Shown piece by piece: positions 10,326 to 22,300 of a stretch of 64,000 bases of DNA. Location: contig QEOQ01000508.1 in NCBI GenBank assembly GCA_010279815.1, forward strand, positions 2,114,968-2,178,967. Reading direction: 5' to 3'. Positions within the stretch are counted from its first letter, which is position 1. Every line of letters starts with the position of its first letter. The notes below the pieces were generated by a model. The model was not told the origin of the DNA and made no database searches. It worked only from the letters and a program-made list of their open reading frames with translations. The position numbers were made by a program, and so were the translations under genes. The stretch comes from Brachionus plicatilis. Its lineage: Eukaryota; Rotifera; Eurotatoria; Ploima; Brachionidae.

Positions 10326-11990
10326 TTGGAAAAAATATTGTTTGAGAATATTTTGAAAAATACCTTCCATTGTCTAACCATAATTAATTGGTGTTCAAAA
10401 AAGAATTTTCAAAATTTTGAAAAGTTACAAAAATATGTCGAATTTATCGAAATACTAAATTTTAACTCTGATTTCTTCAGAAATTATAACCAGTCTAATT
10501 TTAATGATCCAATTTGCTTAAATGAATTAATTATGGCTTTAAAAAGATTGAAAAATGAAGCGGCATCAGGACCTGACCAAATTTATAATTTAATGTTAAA
10601 AAACTTACCTAGAAATTCATTAATAGGAATCATAGAACTTTTTAATTTATCTCTTCGAGAAGGTAGAGTCCCTAAAGCGTGGAAAACATCGGACATTACT
10701 ATGATTCAAAAAAAAGCCTCTTCTTTACAAGATCCTTTAAATAATATACCAATTAGTATAACGAGTCGTTTAGGAAAGCTACTGGAACGCATAGTATATT
10801 CAAGATTATACAATTTTTTGGAACAAAATTCACTCCTTATCCAGGAGCAATCTGGATTTAGGAAACATCGGCGAACAGCAGATAATCTTTTCTTTTAAAT
10901 TCAAAAAATTGTGGAATCATTTAATAGAAAAAAAAGAGTTAGCGGCCTTTTTTTTTGACATTTCTAAAGCCTTTGATTGGGTTTGGCATGAAGGTTTACT
11001 TATTAAATTGATTAAAATAAATCCACCACAAACAAATAATGAATACTCTCTGCTTTTCGCAGATGATCTAGTAAAATTCTTCATTTATAACAAAAAGGGG
11101 AACCTAGAAAATAAGATTAATAAATACTTCAACGAACTAGAACAATGGCTTATTAAATATAAAATGAAGATATCAGTCGAAAAGTCGAGTTCAGTAGTCT
11201 TTTCTAGGTACAAAAAAGAAAGTGATAATCTAAACTTAAAAATTTATGGAAACAGAATAGTGAGCCAAAAAGAAATCAAATTTCTTGGTATTAAATTTGA
11301 TTCTAAGTTAAATTTTAATAAACTGATAGACGAAATTAAAGAACGCTGCAATAATAGGCTAAATATTATTAGGATATTGTCAAACAAAAATGGGGTCTTA
11401 ATCAAAACACACTAGGAAATCTTTATAAATCCCTAGTCGGATCAATTTTAGATTATTCTTTTCCTTACTTAAATTCATTTTCAGAAAATAATATCAAAAA
11501 ACTACAAGCAATTCAGAATACAGCAGTCAGGTCTATTCTTAAGTTGAAATATGATACTCCCTCCAACATCGTGCATCATGAGGCTTTTAATATACTAAAA
11601 TTACTAACAGTCTCGAATCGGCTTTTTGAATTGAGTGAGAGATATGTTGGGACAGGACTGAGTCATTCTATTCCATTGGTTGAAAGATTGGTGAAGGAAT
11701 AGAAAGAAGGTTTCGAATCAAGACATATTGTATACCCAACTCCATTGTGTAATTGCTTCCTTACTATTTCTTCTTTTTTTCCCGAAACTTGAACTATTTA
11801 AACATGTGCAACATGTAACAATCTATCCCTATTTATGTCTTTTCAACTTTCATTTTTTTAGCTTATTTACTTTATTTTGATTCTTTTTTTTTTCATTTTA
11901 TCAACTTTAATTTTATTTTTTTTTATTATTTTTTTAACTTATTCTGAAGGAGCTCTAGCTCGGTACAGAAAACAAATAAATAATAAAAAA
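10326..11990 (+). pseudogene. LINE (jockey/CR1-group) reverse transcriptase, deleted copy
   Basis: The fragment begins just upstream of the RT domain. Visible blocks are LKRLKNEAASGPDQI, VPKAWKTSDITMIQKK, QSGFRKHRRTADNLFF, then after a frameshift near 10900 DISKAFDWVWHEGLL, and LLFADD, the catalytic box (FADD for the usual YADD). Between WHEGLLIKLIKI and FADD about 70 residues are missing, an internal deletion removing RT blocks 4-5. A second break follows at about 11414; the frame resumes with GSILDYSFPYLNSFSE and SNRLFELSERYVGTGLSHSI. The 3' UTR ends CTGAAGGAGCTCTAGCTCGG plus an AATAAATAA-type tail. No endonuclease domain remains. It is about 95% identical by eye to the copy at 40965-41822. 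Confidence 0.85.
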
Positions 11991-12338
11991 ATTTATTAGA
12001 TGAAGAATAAATATTAATTAGATGACGAATTGGAAATATATTAGTGAAGGTAGGAAATGATAGCCTTTTTTTTTAATCATAATAATTATTGTAACCAAGT
12101 TAGGAAATTAGTAAATATGAAAAAATTTCTATTTTTTAAGAAAGTTATGTAAAATAATAGTAAATTGATTTTAAGAAAATTTAAACAATAATTTTTTAAA
12201 TTGGTTTATTCAATGTTTGTTTTAATTATTGAAAATTTTTAAATTATAAATATTTGAAATATACTTTAAAATTTGAACTAAATTTTATGAATTTAAAAAA
12301 CCTAAATTAAAAAATTGCTAAAAAGATATGCATCGATA
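11991..12338. other. Spacer between LINE and STEAP gene
   Basis: AT-rich, no features seen apart from the presumed 3' UTR of the STEAP-like gene (minus). Confidence 0.5.
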
Positions 12339-13778
12339 TCAGTTTTCTTTCTGATTACATGTAACTGAACCATTTCGAATAAGCTCCAATTTTTTGCTAA
12401 TAGGTGTGCAATAAGCCAAAATAAATCTTGAAATCAAAACCATCAATGGAAAATAGATTGCTATTAATTTGACTCTAGTAACTAGATACACAAAAGAATA
12501 GTTATTTTCATCTTTTTCATTATATATTCGGAAATACATAAGTGTATCGTGCACTAGACCCATAGTTAAGCAGGAAATTCCCATTTTACTTTGAACAAAT
12601 CTCCACTCTGACCAATTCAAGCTATTGCCAATCGAGTTAATACTCGTTAAGGCTACAACGACCATTAGTAAATATGCAGTAATACCAGTTAAAATATTCA
12701 ATTCTCCATTTAAAGTCATTCTTCCAACACCGTTTGATAATTTATAATGCCAATCTTTTAAATATTGAGGATTTGTGACAAAAAGAGATGCTATGGCATG
12801 AAAAGTGCCTATAAAAAAAGCCAAAAGACCTAGCTGTTTTCGACTTTTTAACCAGTTATCCAACCAGCTTGGAAATTTTTGGTATTTTGTGCCGTATTTT
12901 AGCTGAAAAATTGAGGCAATAACATAAGCAAAATAAACAAAGGCAAGTAAATTTAATGTTGTGAAGCCTAGTACTTTGTTTGTGTGACTCAATAAGGAAA
13001 AGTCAGCCAAGTACTCAGAAAATGATTGGGGTTTTTTAGGATAATAAAAATAAATTAAAAACACCCAGATAAAATTGAACGCCAAAAAGCCAAAACTGAT
13101 CAAACTTGGTATTTTCCATTCGGAAAAAGTAGTGCTGTTTGTTTTTTCCAACTGGAGAGAATCTTGTAAATCTCCATAATTGTAAGCCAATATGCCAACT
13201 TGAGCACATAAATCTATTAATTTTTGTTTAGCTTGTTCGGAGTCACCAGCGACTGGAACCCGGAATTCCAAATTGGCCAGATTGGCTTTCGTAGGACTCT
13301 CGAATGGACTTGATAATGAATAAGCATTTATTAAGTTAAAGGCTTTGATCACATTTATTTTGAATAAGATTGATTTTTCATCTAGCTTATATTTAAATAA
13401 ATTTTGCAATCGCTCAGCATTTGATATTTGTTGATTTTTGTCTGTCCAGTTGCTGATTTCCACTATAATTTTGCTTGTTTGTTTATTTGACCGAGACAAC
13501 AATTGGCAAATTTTTTCTGCAAAATTTTCATAAATGACTTCATCTGCCGAAATAGCTAAGAAAATAATGCTTTCAGACTGCATCCAAGCATCTTCAATAC
13601 TAAACACATTAAAATTTCTTTCATTAAATTCAGATAGATTTTGCTTCAAATAGTTTAAATTAGGATTACGACTACCGAATATTACCTCATGTCCATGGTG
13701 CAAAAATAATTTCGAAATTGAAATTGCATAATTACCTGTTCCAATGACCGTTATTTTTTCTCTATTAGCTGGACTCAT
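12339..13778 (-). CDS. STEAP-family metalloreductase
   Basis: STEAP proteins take electrons from NADPH through FAD and one heme to reduce Fe3+ or Cu2+ at endosome and plasma membranes. This 479-residue single-exon protein has the full layout: a Rossmann-type F420H2:NADP+-oxidoreductase-like domain (GTGNY 13-17, FGSRNPN 34-40, NVIKAFNLINA 142-152) in about 1-205, then a six-helix ferric-reductase-type membrane domain from about 222. Candidate heme ligands are H327 (FFIGTFHAIAS) and H410 (MGLVHDTLMYF), with LNWSEWRFVQSKMG between them as in animal STEAP2-4. Length fits STEAP2-4 (about 460-490), not STEAP1. I cannot say which paralogue. The lack of introns is unusual next to multi-exon neighbours. 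It is divergent with UTP20 across a 2.6-kb gap. Confidence 0.92.
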   Translation of the reverse strand: MSPANREKITVIGTGNYAISISKLFLHHGHEVIFGSRNPNLNYLKQNLSEFNERNFNVFSIEDAWMQSESIIFLAISADEVIYENFAEKICQLLSRSNKQTSKIIVEISNWTDKNQQISNAERLQNLFKYKLDEKSILFKINVIKAFNLINAYSLSSPFESPTKANLANLEFRVPVAGDSEQAKQKLIDLCAQVGILAYNYGDLQDSLQLEKTNSTTFSEWKIPSLISFGFLAFNFIWVFLIYFYYPKKPQSFSEYLADFSLLSHTNKVLGFTTLNLLAFVYFAYVIASIFQLKYGTKYQKFPSWLDNWLKSRKQLGLLAFFIGTFHAIASLFVTNPQYLKDWHYKLSNGVGRMTLNGELNILTGITAYLLMVVVALTSINSIGNSLNWSEWRFVQSKMGISCLTMGLVHDTLMYFRIYNEKDENNYSFVYLVTRVKLIAIYFPLMVLISRFILAYCTPISKKLELIRNGSVTCNQKEN

Positions 13779-13893
13779 ATCCGAAATATATTTTATGTAA
13801 TCTTATGTTGAATTTTAATATTTTAAATTTAGATCAAAGCTTCACTTATAATTTTTTAAAACAAAATCATAAAAAACCAAACAAAAATACTTC

Positions 13894-13934
13894 ATTGTTA
13901 TTTAATCATGTTTTTAACATGATTAAATAACAAT
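13894..13934. repeat. Perfect 17-bp-arm hairpin
   Basis: ATTGTTATTTAATCATG, a 7-nt spacer TTTTTAA, then its exact inverse. It lies about 115 bp upstream of the STEAP start; it could be a snap-back footprint or a 5'-UTR or promoter hairpin. Confidence 0.5.
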
Positions 13935-14039
13935 TTAAAAAATTACTTCAATCATGTTTTATTCTTTAGAATATTAAAATCTGAAATAAAAGCCAATGCG
14001 CAATTTGTCACATTTATGAATTTTTTTATTTTTTATTTT

Positions 14040-14375
14040 ATCACCTATATAAAATTTTACCAGAAATTATGTAATTTTACGAAAAATTAAGTAAGAAATG
14101 GTTAAGAATGTTGAATTTTTTAATTCTTTATAATAAAATTAATTAAGTATTTTGGATAAGAAGCCAATTTAATATTTTTCTTACCGAAATCCTCATTTTT
14201 TTGACCGTAAGCTTTTAGAACGATTTTACTAAAATTTACGAATTTTAATGTAATCATACGTAATTTTTGGTAAAATTACATATCTTTACCGACTTATATT
14301 CACGTAAGATTTCTTAAACTTACTAAAAATAATTTAAAATTACGTAAATTTACGTAATTTAGCCGATTCAGCACT
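14040..14375. repeat. ACGTAA-rich imperfect palindrome
   Basis: AATTTTACCAGAAATTATGT near 14052 is answered by ACGTAATTTTTGGTAAAATT near 14260, and TTACGTAAATTTACGTAA closes the right side. Same word content as 2040-2330. No coding. Confidence 0.4.
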
Positions 14376-14485
14376 TTTTATTAAAGCACTGTAATTCTAA
14401 CAACACTGTAAAGGATTGAGTCACAAACAGAATAAAACTTAATAAGTTAAAAAAAAATAAAATAAGTTTAATTAAAATATTTTAT

Positions 14486-14712
14486 TCATATCATAATGTT
14501 TTCATATAAAAACAATATGGCCTCAACTTTATCAGAAGATATTTTATTTCGTCTATCTCACACTTGATAATTTGCTTTCGAAAATAATCTTTCTGATGGT
14601 GAACTTGCTGCCGGTGCAATAGCATAGTTTAAGAAAAATTCGTGAAGAATAGGGTATAAATAATTGTTAAAATTCCAAAAATCTACTGCATTATCGAACT
14701 AAGCTTCAAATA
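14486..14712 (-). pseudogene. hAT transposase C-terminal (hATC) fragment
   Basis: The minus strand reads NAVDFWNFNNYLYPILHEFF, then AIAPAASSPSERLFSKANYQ, one in-frame stop, and DRRNKISSDKVEAILFLYEN before a terminal stop. PASSPSER-FSKA followed by R-N-...-E-ILFL is the hAT dimerisation region found at the C terminus of these transposases. The rest of the transposase is missing. Confidence 0.8.
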
Positions 14713-15479
14713 TATAATTATTTAATTATTTTAAATTGTCAGTAAAATCTAAATCATTTAAAAAAAATTTCTGATTTCTATTTTTTAAAGATCTAAATGA
14801 TAAAAAAAGTAATTGATCAAAATGAAGAATAGTTTTATCAATAAAATATTTTTCATTTGTTTGAAAAAATCTTTTAGAATCAAGTATATTTGGACTTTTT
14901 TAAATCCCTTTGAATTTATTGAAAGTTAAGAAAATTTACGGAAATTATGCATATTTTTGTTGATTAATCTTGAAACTTAAACTAAAGAAATTGCAACATG
15001 TAAGCAGTGGAGAAAAGCCATGGAAAAAGATTGGATCTGACAATCCAAGTCGAATCTTTTCAAAGCTGATAACTTAAAAACATTTTTTTCTAAAATTAAA
15101 ATTAAAATTAAAAAAAAAGAGATTCTAATTTTAAAACAGTTCCTCGAATAATAAATTTGAATAATTTGATTAAATAATTTTAAAAAACTAAAATTATGTA
15201 AAATGATTGTAAATAACTATTTTGACAAAACATACGAACTGGATACAAATTAATTTGTAATAATTATATTTTTTCTTTTTTCTTTTTTTTTTTGTCAATT
15301 TGTAATATATTCTCTTTCTATTTGTAATTAATCGTGTCATAAATAACTCAGGTTTAGATTGTATTAGTTAAGTTAAGAATGCAAGTATATGGATTAATAA
15401 TGTTAGTCTTAATTTATTTCTTTCTTAATCTTCCTTAAATAACAACTAACATGTCCTTGATTGGACTTTATTGAATAAA

Positions 15480-15499
15480 TAATAATAATAATAATAATT
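15480..15499. repeat. (AAT)n microsatellite
   Basis: A short AAT-unit run in the STEAP-UTP20 gap. Confidence 0.8.
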
Positions 15500-15596
15500 A
15501 AATAAAAAAAATTAATAAAAGAAAATATTTTTTATTAGAAAGTGTATTTTTTGTGGATAAAAATAAGAGCGAGCCATTATTTTACCTTATATATAT

Positions 15597-15720
15597 AATA
15601 TATCATTTTAGAATGATGAATTCCGCAAGCAGATTCAACAAAACAAACTAAATTTCATTAAAACTTTTTATTAAGTTGAACTCGATCAATTTGACAATAA
15701 AAAATATAAATTGAATGCTT
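15597..15720 (-). pseudogene. TDP1 pseudogene fragment
   Basis: The minus strand reads ESACGIHHSKM, and the DNA at 15602-15639 matches about 33 of 38 bases of the TDP1 exon-1 segment coding [11 protein letters not shown] (about 4094-4131). Upstream residues RVQLNKKF ... LVCFV line up loosely with [11 protein letters not shown] ... LVKAK, with stops. It is a decayed partial copy of the catalytic-motif region, about 11 kb from the intact gene. Confidence 0.5.
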
Positions 15721-16396
15721 CAACAATAGACGTCAAATGATATGGAAAATAAAATGCCTTATTATAGATCTTACTAGATTTTTAAAAAAATATTATGAGC
15801 CTTTATAAATTGTTGGTCAAAGTTTAAATCAACTTTGACTTTTAATTTTTTTAAGTAAATCTTTGGCGTTTTGAAATTTTTTTAAAATTTTTTTACAATT
15901 GAAGCGAGTGAGCGAAACATCTTAAATGACTTGAAGTGTCTTGCTCATTAATTTACTCTGAAATTACTTCTTCACTTTCATCTTGATTAATTTTTCCATA
16001 CTTATCAGAATCGGATGATATTATTATCTTCTAAATCAAACTTATCATCACCGAGCAAAATCATATATGAAGAATATTTTAATTAATACAAATTACAAAC
16101 CTAATTTAAAATTAGGAGCATTAAAAAATATTAAATTTAACAATAATTGTTTGCTCTTTCACCTTCTTTTCAATATTAAAATAATGTTTTTATTCTCAAA
16201 ATTATTTAATCTAATTTTCAACCAAGTTAGTTTTGAAAAATATTAAAAAAATTTTTTATAAGACTAGAAATTAAACGTTCTCGAAAATTACAAATTAAAA
16301 AATTAAAATTTGGAAAAAAGGAATATTTCAAATATATAAGCACATGGATTCAAAATTAATATTTTTTAAAATTTTAGAAATTAATAAAATTATAAA

Positions 16397-19300
16397 ATGG
16401 TTCAAACTAAATCAAGACATCACAAAACCGAAAACTCGTACAGGTTTCAGACACTTAATGAGCGCCTGGCGAACATTAGCGTTGATGTGACAAAAAAAAT
16501 AAACCGCTTTCAGCAAAAACCCGAAGAAACTGAGACATATTTTTACCAATGCCTTGAAAAATGGGTCGATCTTAACTATACTGGAGTCTTCCGTAACATT
16601 CATTGCATAAATAACTAATTAATCTAAAATATAAATAAAATTCTAGATGAATTCACCAACAAAATAAAGTCAAAATGTCAAACTTTGGCCTTGCTCATTT
16701 ACCACAAGGATCATTTAATTGAAACATTGAAAGAGTTCATCGCTAGAGCGAATGAACTGTCTCTTCAACCAATTTTAGAGTATATTTAGACTAAATAATT
16801 TTTTTTTTTTAATTTTTATTTTACCAAAGTCTTACAGCTCAATTGGCCAGAGATCTTCAGAGCGATTATTATTTTTATTTTCCTGATATTTTTAAAAGCA
16901 TCATTAAACTTTTGGATACTCAAAATACAGAAATTTTGGAATGGGCTTTTCAAACATTGTCATATTTATTCAAGTTCTTGTGGCGCTACATGCTCAAAGA
17001 CCTGCATACAGTCTACGCTCTTTACTCACCTCTGTTCGAGGAGTCGCGCAAATTTTATATAAGAAATTTTGCTGCTGAAAGTTTTGCATTTTTGATGCGA
17101 AAAATCCCGGACAAAAATGAGCTCTTCGATTTCCTGTTGACCAAACGCTTGATTGAACATCCCCAAGAAATCAGTGGCATAGGACGCCTAATATTCGAAA
17201 TGTTCAAAGGCATTAAACATCAGTTTAATACATGTACCGGGCCGTCCTTCCAAATTCTGCTTACTAAGCTCAATTTTTTTGATAATGAGCAAAAAAATGA
17301 ACTTATTTTCAGATGTATTGGAAAAACTGTACAGAGCATGGCCGATTTTACCAAAAAAGAACACTCTTCCATTGTTTGGACTTGTTTCTATGTAAGCAGA
17401 GAATTAAATGAAGAATTTTTTTAAAATTTTTTATTTAGAAAGGAATTGATGACAGCGTTGAAAACAAAAAAAAATTAACTTTTATTTTACGGTTGCTGGA
17501 AATTTTCCTTGAATCAAAAAATTGTTATTTGGTCAACAATCTGGACCTGCTCTTGGACAATATGATTAAATTAGCACAAATAGAAATAGACAGTACTCAA
17601 GTTTCGACAGATTTTACCAAACATTTTTTTAATTTAGCCAATCTTGTCCTATTGAGTCAAAATATTAAATTTCCTATAGAAAAAATTAATATTCTTCCAA
17701 ATAAATTATACCAAGTCAAATTTGACTGCAAACTTGTGTCCGACTTGACCAGAGCTCTATTTGACTATCCATTTTTTGAAACTGTAAGTTGATAACTCAA
17801 TTTTTGTGCTAAATTTAAAATTTAAAATTTAGAACATCTTTCCGAATTTGATTTCCTATTTTGACAATCAAATAAAAAATAAATGTCATTCGAAAAATCA
17901 AATTGAAACTTGTTTTTTGACTCTATTAGCCGAGTATTTGCTAAAACAAAAAAAAATTCTCGAACCAAACTACAACACTGAGAGTTTGTCCGAAGACAAA
18001 ATTGAGAATTTTATTCAAATCAAAGGTTTAACAAATCTAAATCGTTTATTCAAAAGTGACAAGCTTTTTTTGGATTCAGAATTGGCCAAACATTTGGACG
18101 AGTTTTTAAAAAATGAGATAAAAAATATAGAAAATGTGGAATTGATAATTAAAATTTTAATTTCAAATTTCATTGTGGGAAATAGCTCAAATTTTGATAA
18201 TTTAAACCAAGTGGCAAACAAATTGATGGAAACATTGGAACAAGAAATGAATATGGATAATTTTGAGGACAAAAATTTAACAAATTTTGAACTAAATTGT
18301 TATTTATTGAGCCTGACAATTTGGTCTCTGAGCATATGTACCAGAGTGTCTTGTCAAAAATCAATTGTAGATCTGGTCCTTAAATTAAATGAAGCAAAAA
18401 ATAATCTTAAATTAAAGCAAATAGTCAGCTATGATGTAGATGCAATTGATTTAAGCTCAAAACACTTGCTACAAGCGCTCAGATATTCTTATGACAATGA
18501 AAACGAATTCGATTCATTGAGACCATTGGCTGGACACCTTAGGTCTGAGCTATCATCTCCATTTAGTGAATGCCGAATTAATTCTCTATTTTTGTTGTCC
18601 GCCTTATTGAAACACAGTGGCCTAGCGGTGAATGACGATAATGAAAATTTGCTGGATCAATGTTTGAAAATTGAGCTGACTCCGGCAAGCTTGGATGAGT
18701 ATAGACAGAAAATTTACTACTTACAAAAATTGGACCCTTTAGTGAGCAAAAAATTGGTTGACAACGAGCTAACTGAAGAAGTGCCATTGCGATATATCTT
18801 TGGTCTGTTGTACGAAAATTTCAAGTTGTTCTGGGACCCGACTGTTCAATTGATTGTTTCATATGCAAACTCGATGAAACAGAATGATTTTTGGAATATT
18901 TTCTATGATTTTTTGGTTGATTTAACTCATAAAATTGAGTCAAAGGCGCAAGCGTGTCGAAGATCTGAAAATACGGAAAAAAAAGCTGACCAGTTTGATC
19001 TGATCAAATATTTAGACAAATCTAGACTTGGAAATGTTGAATCTATTGATTACATGAATAATAGAATTTTGTTGTGTAAATCAATGCAAAGCTTTGCGCA
19101 AATATGTGAATCAAAAACCAAAGTTTTGGTACCTTTATTCTTCAGATTCATGAAGTAAGTGTTTAATTATCTAATTCTAAAATCAGTCTTTAATAGGCCA
19201 TTACTTTAGGACTAATTTTCAATAATATTTTAAGGATACTTTAAAAAAAGCAAATGAGCATTTTCAAAAAATTTTTAGTATTCTTAGTATTTATGAAAAG

Positions 19301-22300
19301 GCACAATTTTATGAATAAGCAAAATCATGAATGCCCTAGTTTTTTATTTTCGGCACCAAATCAAATTCATCTTTAAACTTAGGCAGTTAACATAGCTCTG
19401 AGAATTTTCATACAAATCTTCAAAAAATTAAAAAAATAAAATTATTTTTCATATATTTAAATTGAAATAAAATGACCTTTTTTAATCTTTGATAATGACT
19501 CAACCAGACTTGTATAAAAATCAAGAAAAAAAGTCTTAACAAGTCAAAAACAAGTCAAAGTATGACTTGGACTTGAAAATATATTTTTTAAAAAAACAAG
19601 TCATGACTTTGACTTGTTTCAAAAATATGAAAATTACAAGTCATAAATTTTTTTATATCTTGATTTTTTATATGTTTTATATATTTTTTAATATTTTTTG
19701 TCTTGTTTAATTTATTTCTAAATTTTTTTTAAGCACAAATTTTTTATTTTTTATTAATAAATTAACTTAAAAAGAATATCACAATTATGTGAATTGTTTA
19801 AAAAATCATGTTTCAATATTTACATTGAAAAAGAAATTTAAACAAGTAATTTTATTTTTTCCTGGAAAAAAAAATTCAATAATTATAATTTTTTTATATA
19901 TTTTAATTCTATTCTTAAAATAAGTAAAAATTCTGACTTGTTTTTTTAAAATTTTTGTAACAAGTCAAAGTCATGACTTGCACTTGACTTGTGATTTGTG
20001 ACTTTTATACAACTCTGGATGCTTCATTAAATTAAACAAATAAAAATTAATTTTAATAAAAACTGGAAATATTAATGATCAAATAAAATATCTTACAGAT
20101 ACTTTACAATTTATTTCAAAATTTGTTTTTTTTTATGATGAGAATATTTTTCATCTTATTGATCTCTTTTCTTTTCAATTTTTTTAAAAAATAAAATAAA
20201 ATTTTGGGCCTTTTCCGTACAATTGATTTTTTTAGACTTCGCAATTCAAATTTTTTATTGTTTTACAAAAATACATTTTTCAACAAATAAGATTATCATA
20301 CACGTTTTAATATTTTAAATATTGAAAAACATATTTTACACATAATATCACATAAAAACTTCATATAAATATTTTTTTTTAAAATAACAAGCAAGCAAAC
20401 TAATTTTTGGTAAAGAGCTCAAAATTTATTTAAAATTTGGTTTTTTGAGCCAAGTCATGTCTTAAAATTTTGACTCAAAATCCACAATTTTTTAGTCAAT
20501 ACTTAACTCAAGACTTAAAAATTAGTTTGGTTAAAATTTAATGAAAAACATTTTTTATCTTTGAAACATTTCAGTTCACCTTTTGGAAATGCTCAGTGAA
20601 AAGTATTGGTTTTTAAAATTTAGAATATTTAAAAAAAATATTTTAGTAAAAAATCGCACTTGCCTAGCTTTTATGACGAAATTTTAATTTTCTTTTTGAA
20701 TGAACATAAAACAAAGTGTAAAATGTAAAGTGTAAAGTGTAAAAATTTGGTATCAATAGTTCTGTTTAGTAAATTTCTTTTAAAATGTATGAAATTCAGT
20801 ACAATTAAAGCTTGAAAAAAGTCCTCTAAATATCGATTTGATCGAAGAGTAATTTTAGCCTGTATTATTATACTGAATTTCACAGAATCAAATATTCATA
20901 CTTTAATTTTTTCAAGTGAAATTTTTATCTGCAAATTTTGATCTTTGATCTAGAAAAATTTACCAAAACCCTAACTAAAAAAAAAATTAAGAAAAATAAT
21001 ATTTCCTCAATCATATTTCGTTTAATCAATAAAAAATAATAATTTCATTTTTAAAAATACCAAATTAAAAATTTTTTTATTTATCAAAAAAAAGTAATGA
21101 ATATTACAGAGAAGAGAATCGACTATTATCAACATCGTATGATGACTTGACAAAAAAATACATAAAAGGTAACTTTAAAAAAATTTTAAAAAATTTTTCA
21201 AACTGTCGGGCACATCCAAACTGTCAATACTTTTATCCAACGGTTTACTAGCAATACTCCTTATACGAACTCTACACAAATCGGCAAGACTAATCATTTG
21301 ACTAAAATTAACCCCATTCTCAACTAAATAGTCCTTCATCCATGAATTTTCGTACAAAAAAATATCATTTTTGTTTAGTTTATACCCCGCTTTAATCAGT
21401 AAATGAACCAATCTTACCAAAAATCTTATTCCGATTTGGCTCAAGCCAGACTCATCTTTTCTGTCAAACTCACCAAACAGACTTATTTGATGAACAAAAC
21501 GAAACTTGCTCTTGGTTAATTTGAAAATGTTTTCAAATGGCGAGTCGATGGTTATGTCATAGCCACGATTTTCGATCGAGCCAGAAAAGCCTTTGTTTAC
21601 ATCACATCCAGCTCTGATTAATTCAATAGCCATCTTGAGCTTTTCAACAGTAAGATTTTCCATCAAATATTTGAAAGCAGTCCTGCCACCACAAATGGAT
21701 GTTTGGTCCAAATTTTTGCTACTCTTGAGCAGCGTTTGCAAAATGTCCTTCTGACCATGTCTGATGGCAATGTGCAGTGGAGTTTCAAGATCATTATTTA
21801 TGTCATCTGGATCAGCACCGTAATCTAAAAGCATGATTACCACATCGTTGGAACAATTAGCCATTGCTATGTGCAAAGGTGTATCACCACGAATGCCTTT
21901 TTTGTTTACCATGCCCCCCTTGCTCAGCAAATACTTGACCACATCTGGCTTGTCCTCATAGCAGGCAACCGATAAAGGCGTATCGCCATCAATGTCCTCA
22001 CTGTTAACATCAGCTCTATGTTTCGAGACTAGACTTTCCACTATTTCCATGTAGCCTCGAAATGAGGCTATGTACAAGGCACTTTCTTTCCTCAGATTCT
22101 TGGCCTCTACATTTGCGTTGTTCTCAATCAAGAGTTCCACAATATTGGGGTAGTTGTAATAGCATGCCCGCATCAAAGCGGTAGCACCATCGGAAAATTT
22201 ACAATTAACATTCGAGTTGGCTCTAATCAAAAGCTCAATGAGCTCATAATTTCCAAATTTGGACGCGCTTAAAAGCGCCGTATTTCCAGATCTGGTCTGG

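Noticed and set aside
15000..15080. Possible Copia-like motif (WRKAMEKDW) on the plus strand
   Set aside because: Only a handful of residues, followed by a stop; no other retrotransposon domain nearby.
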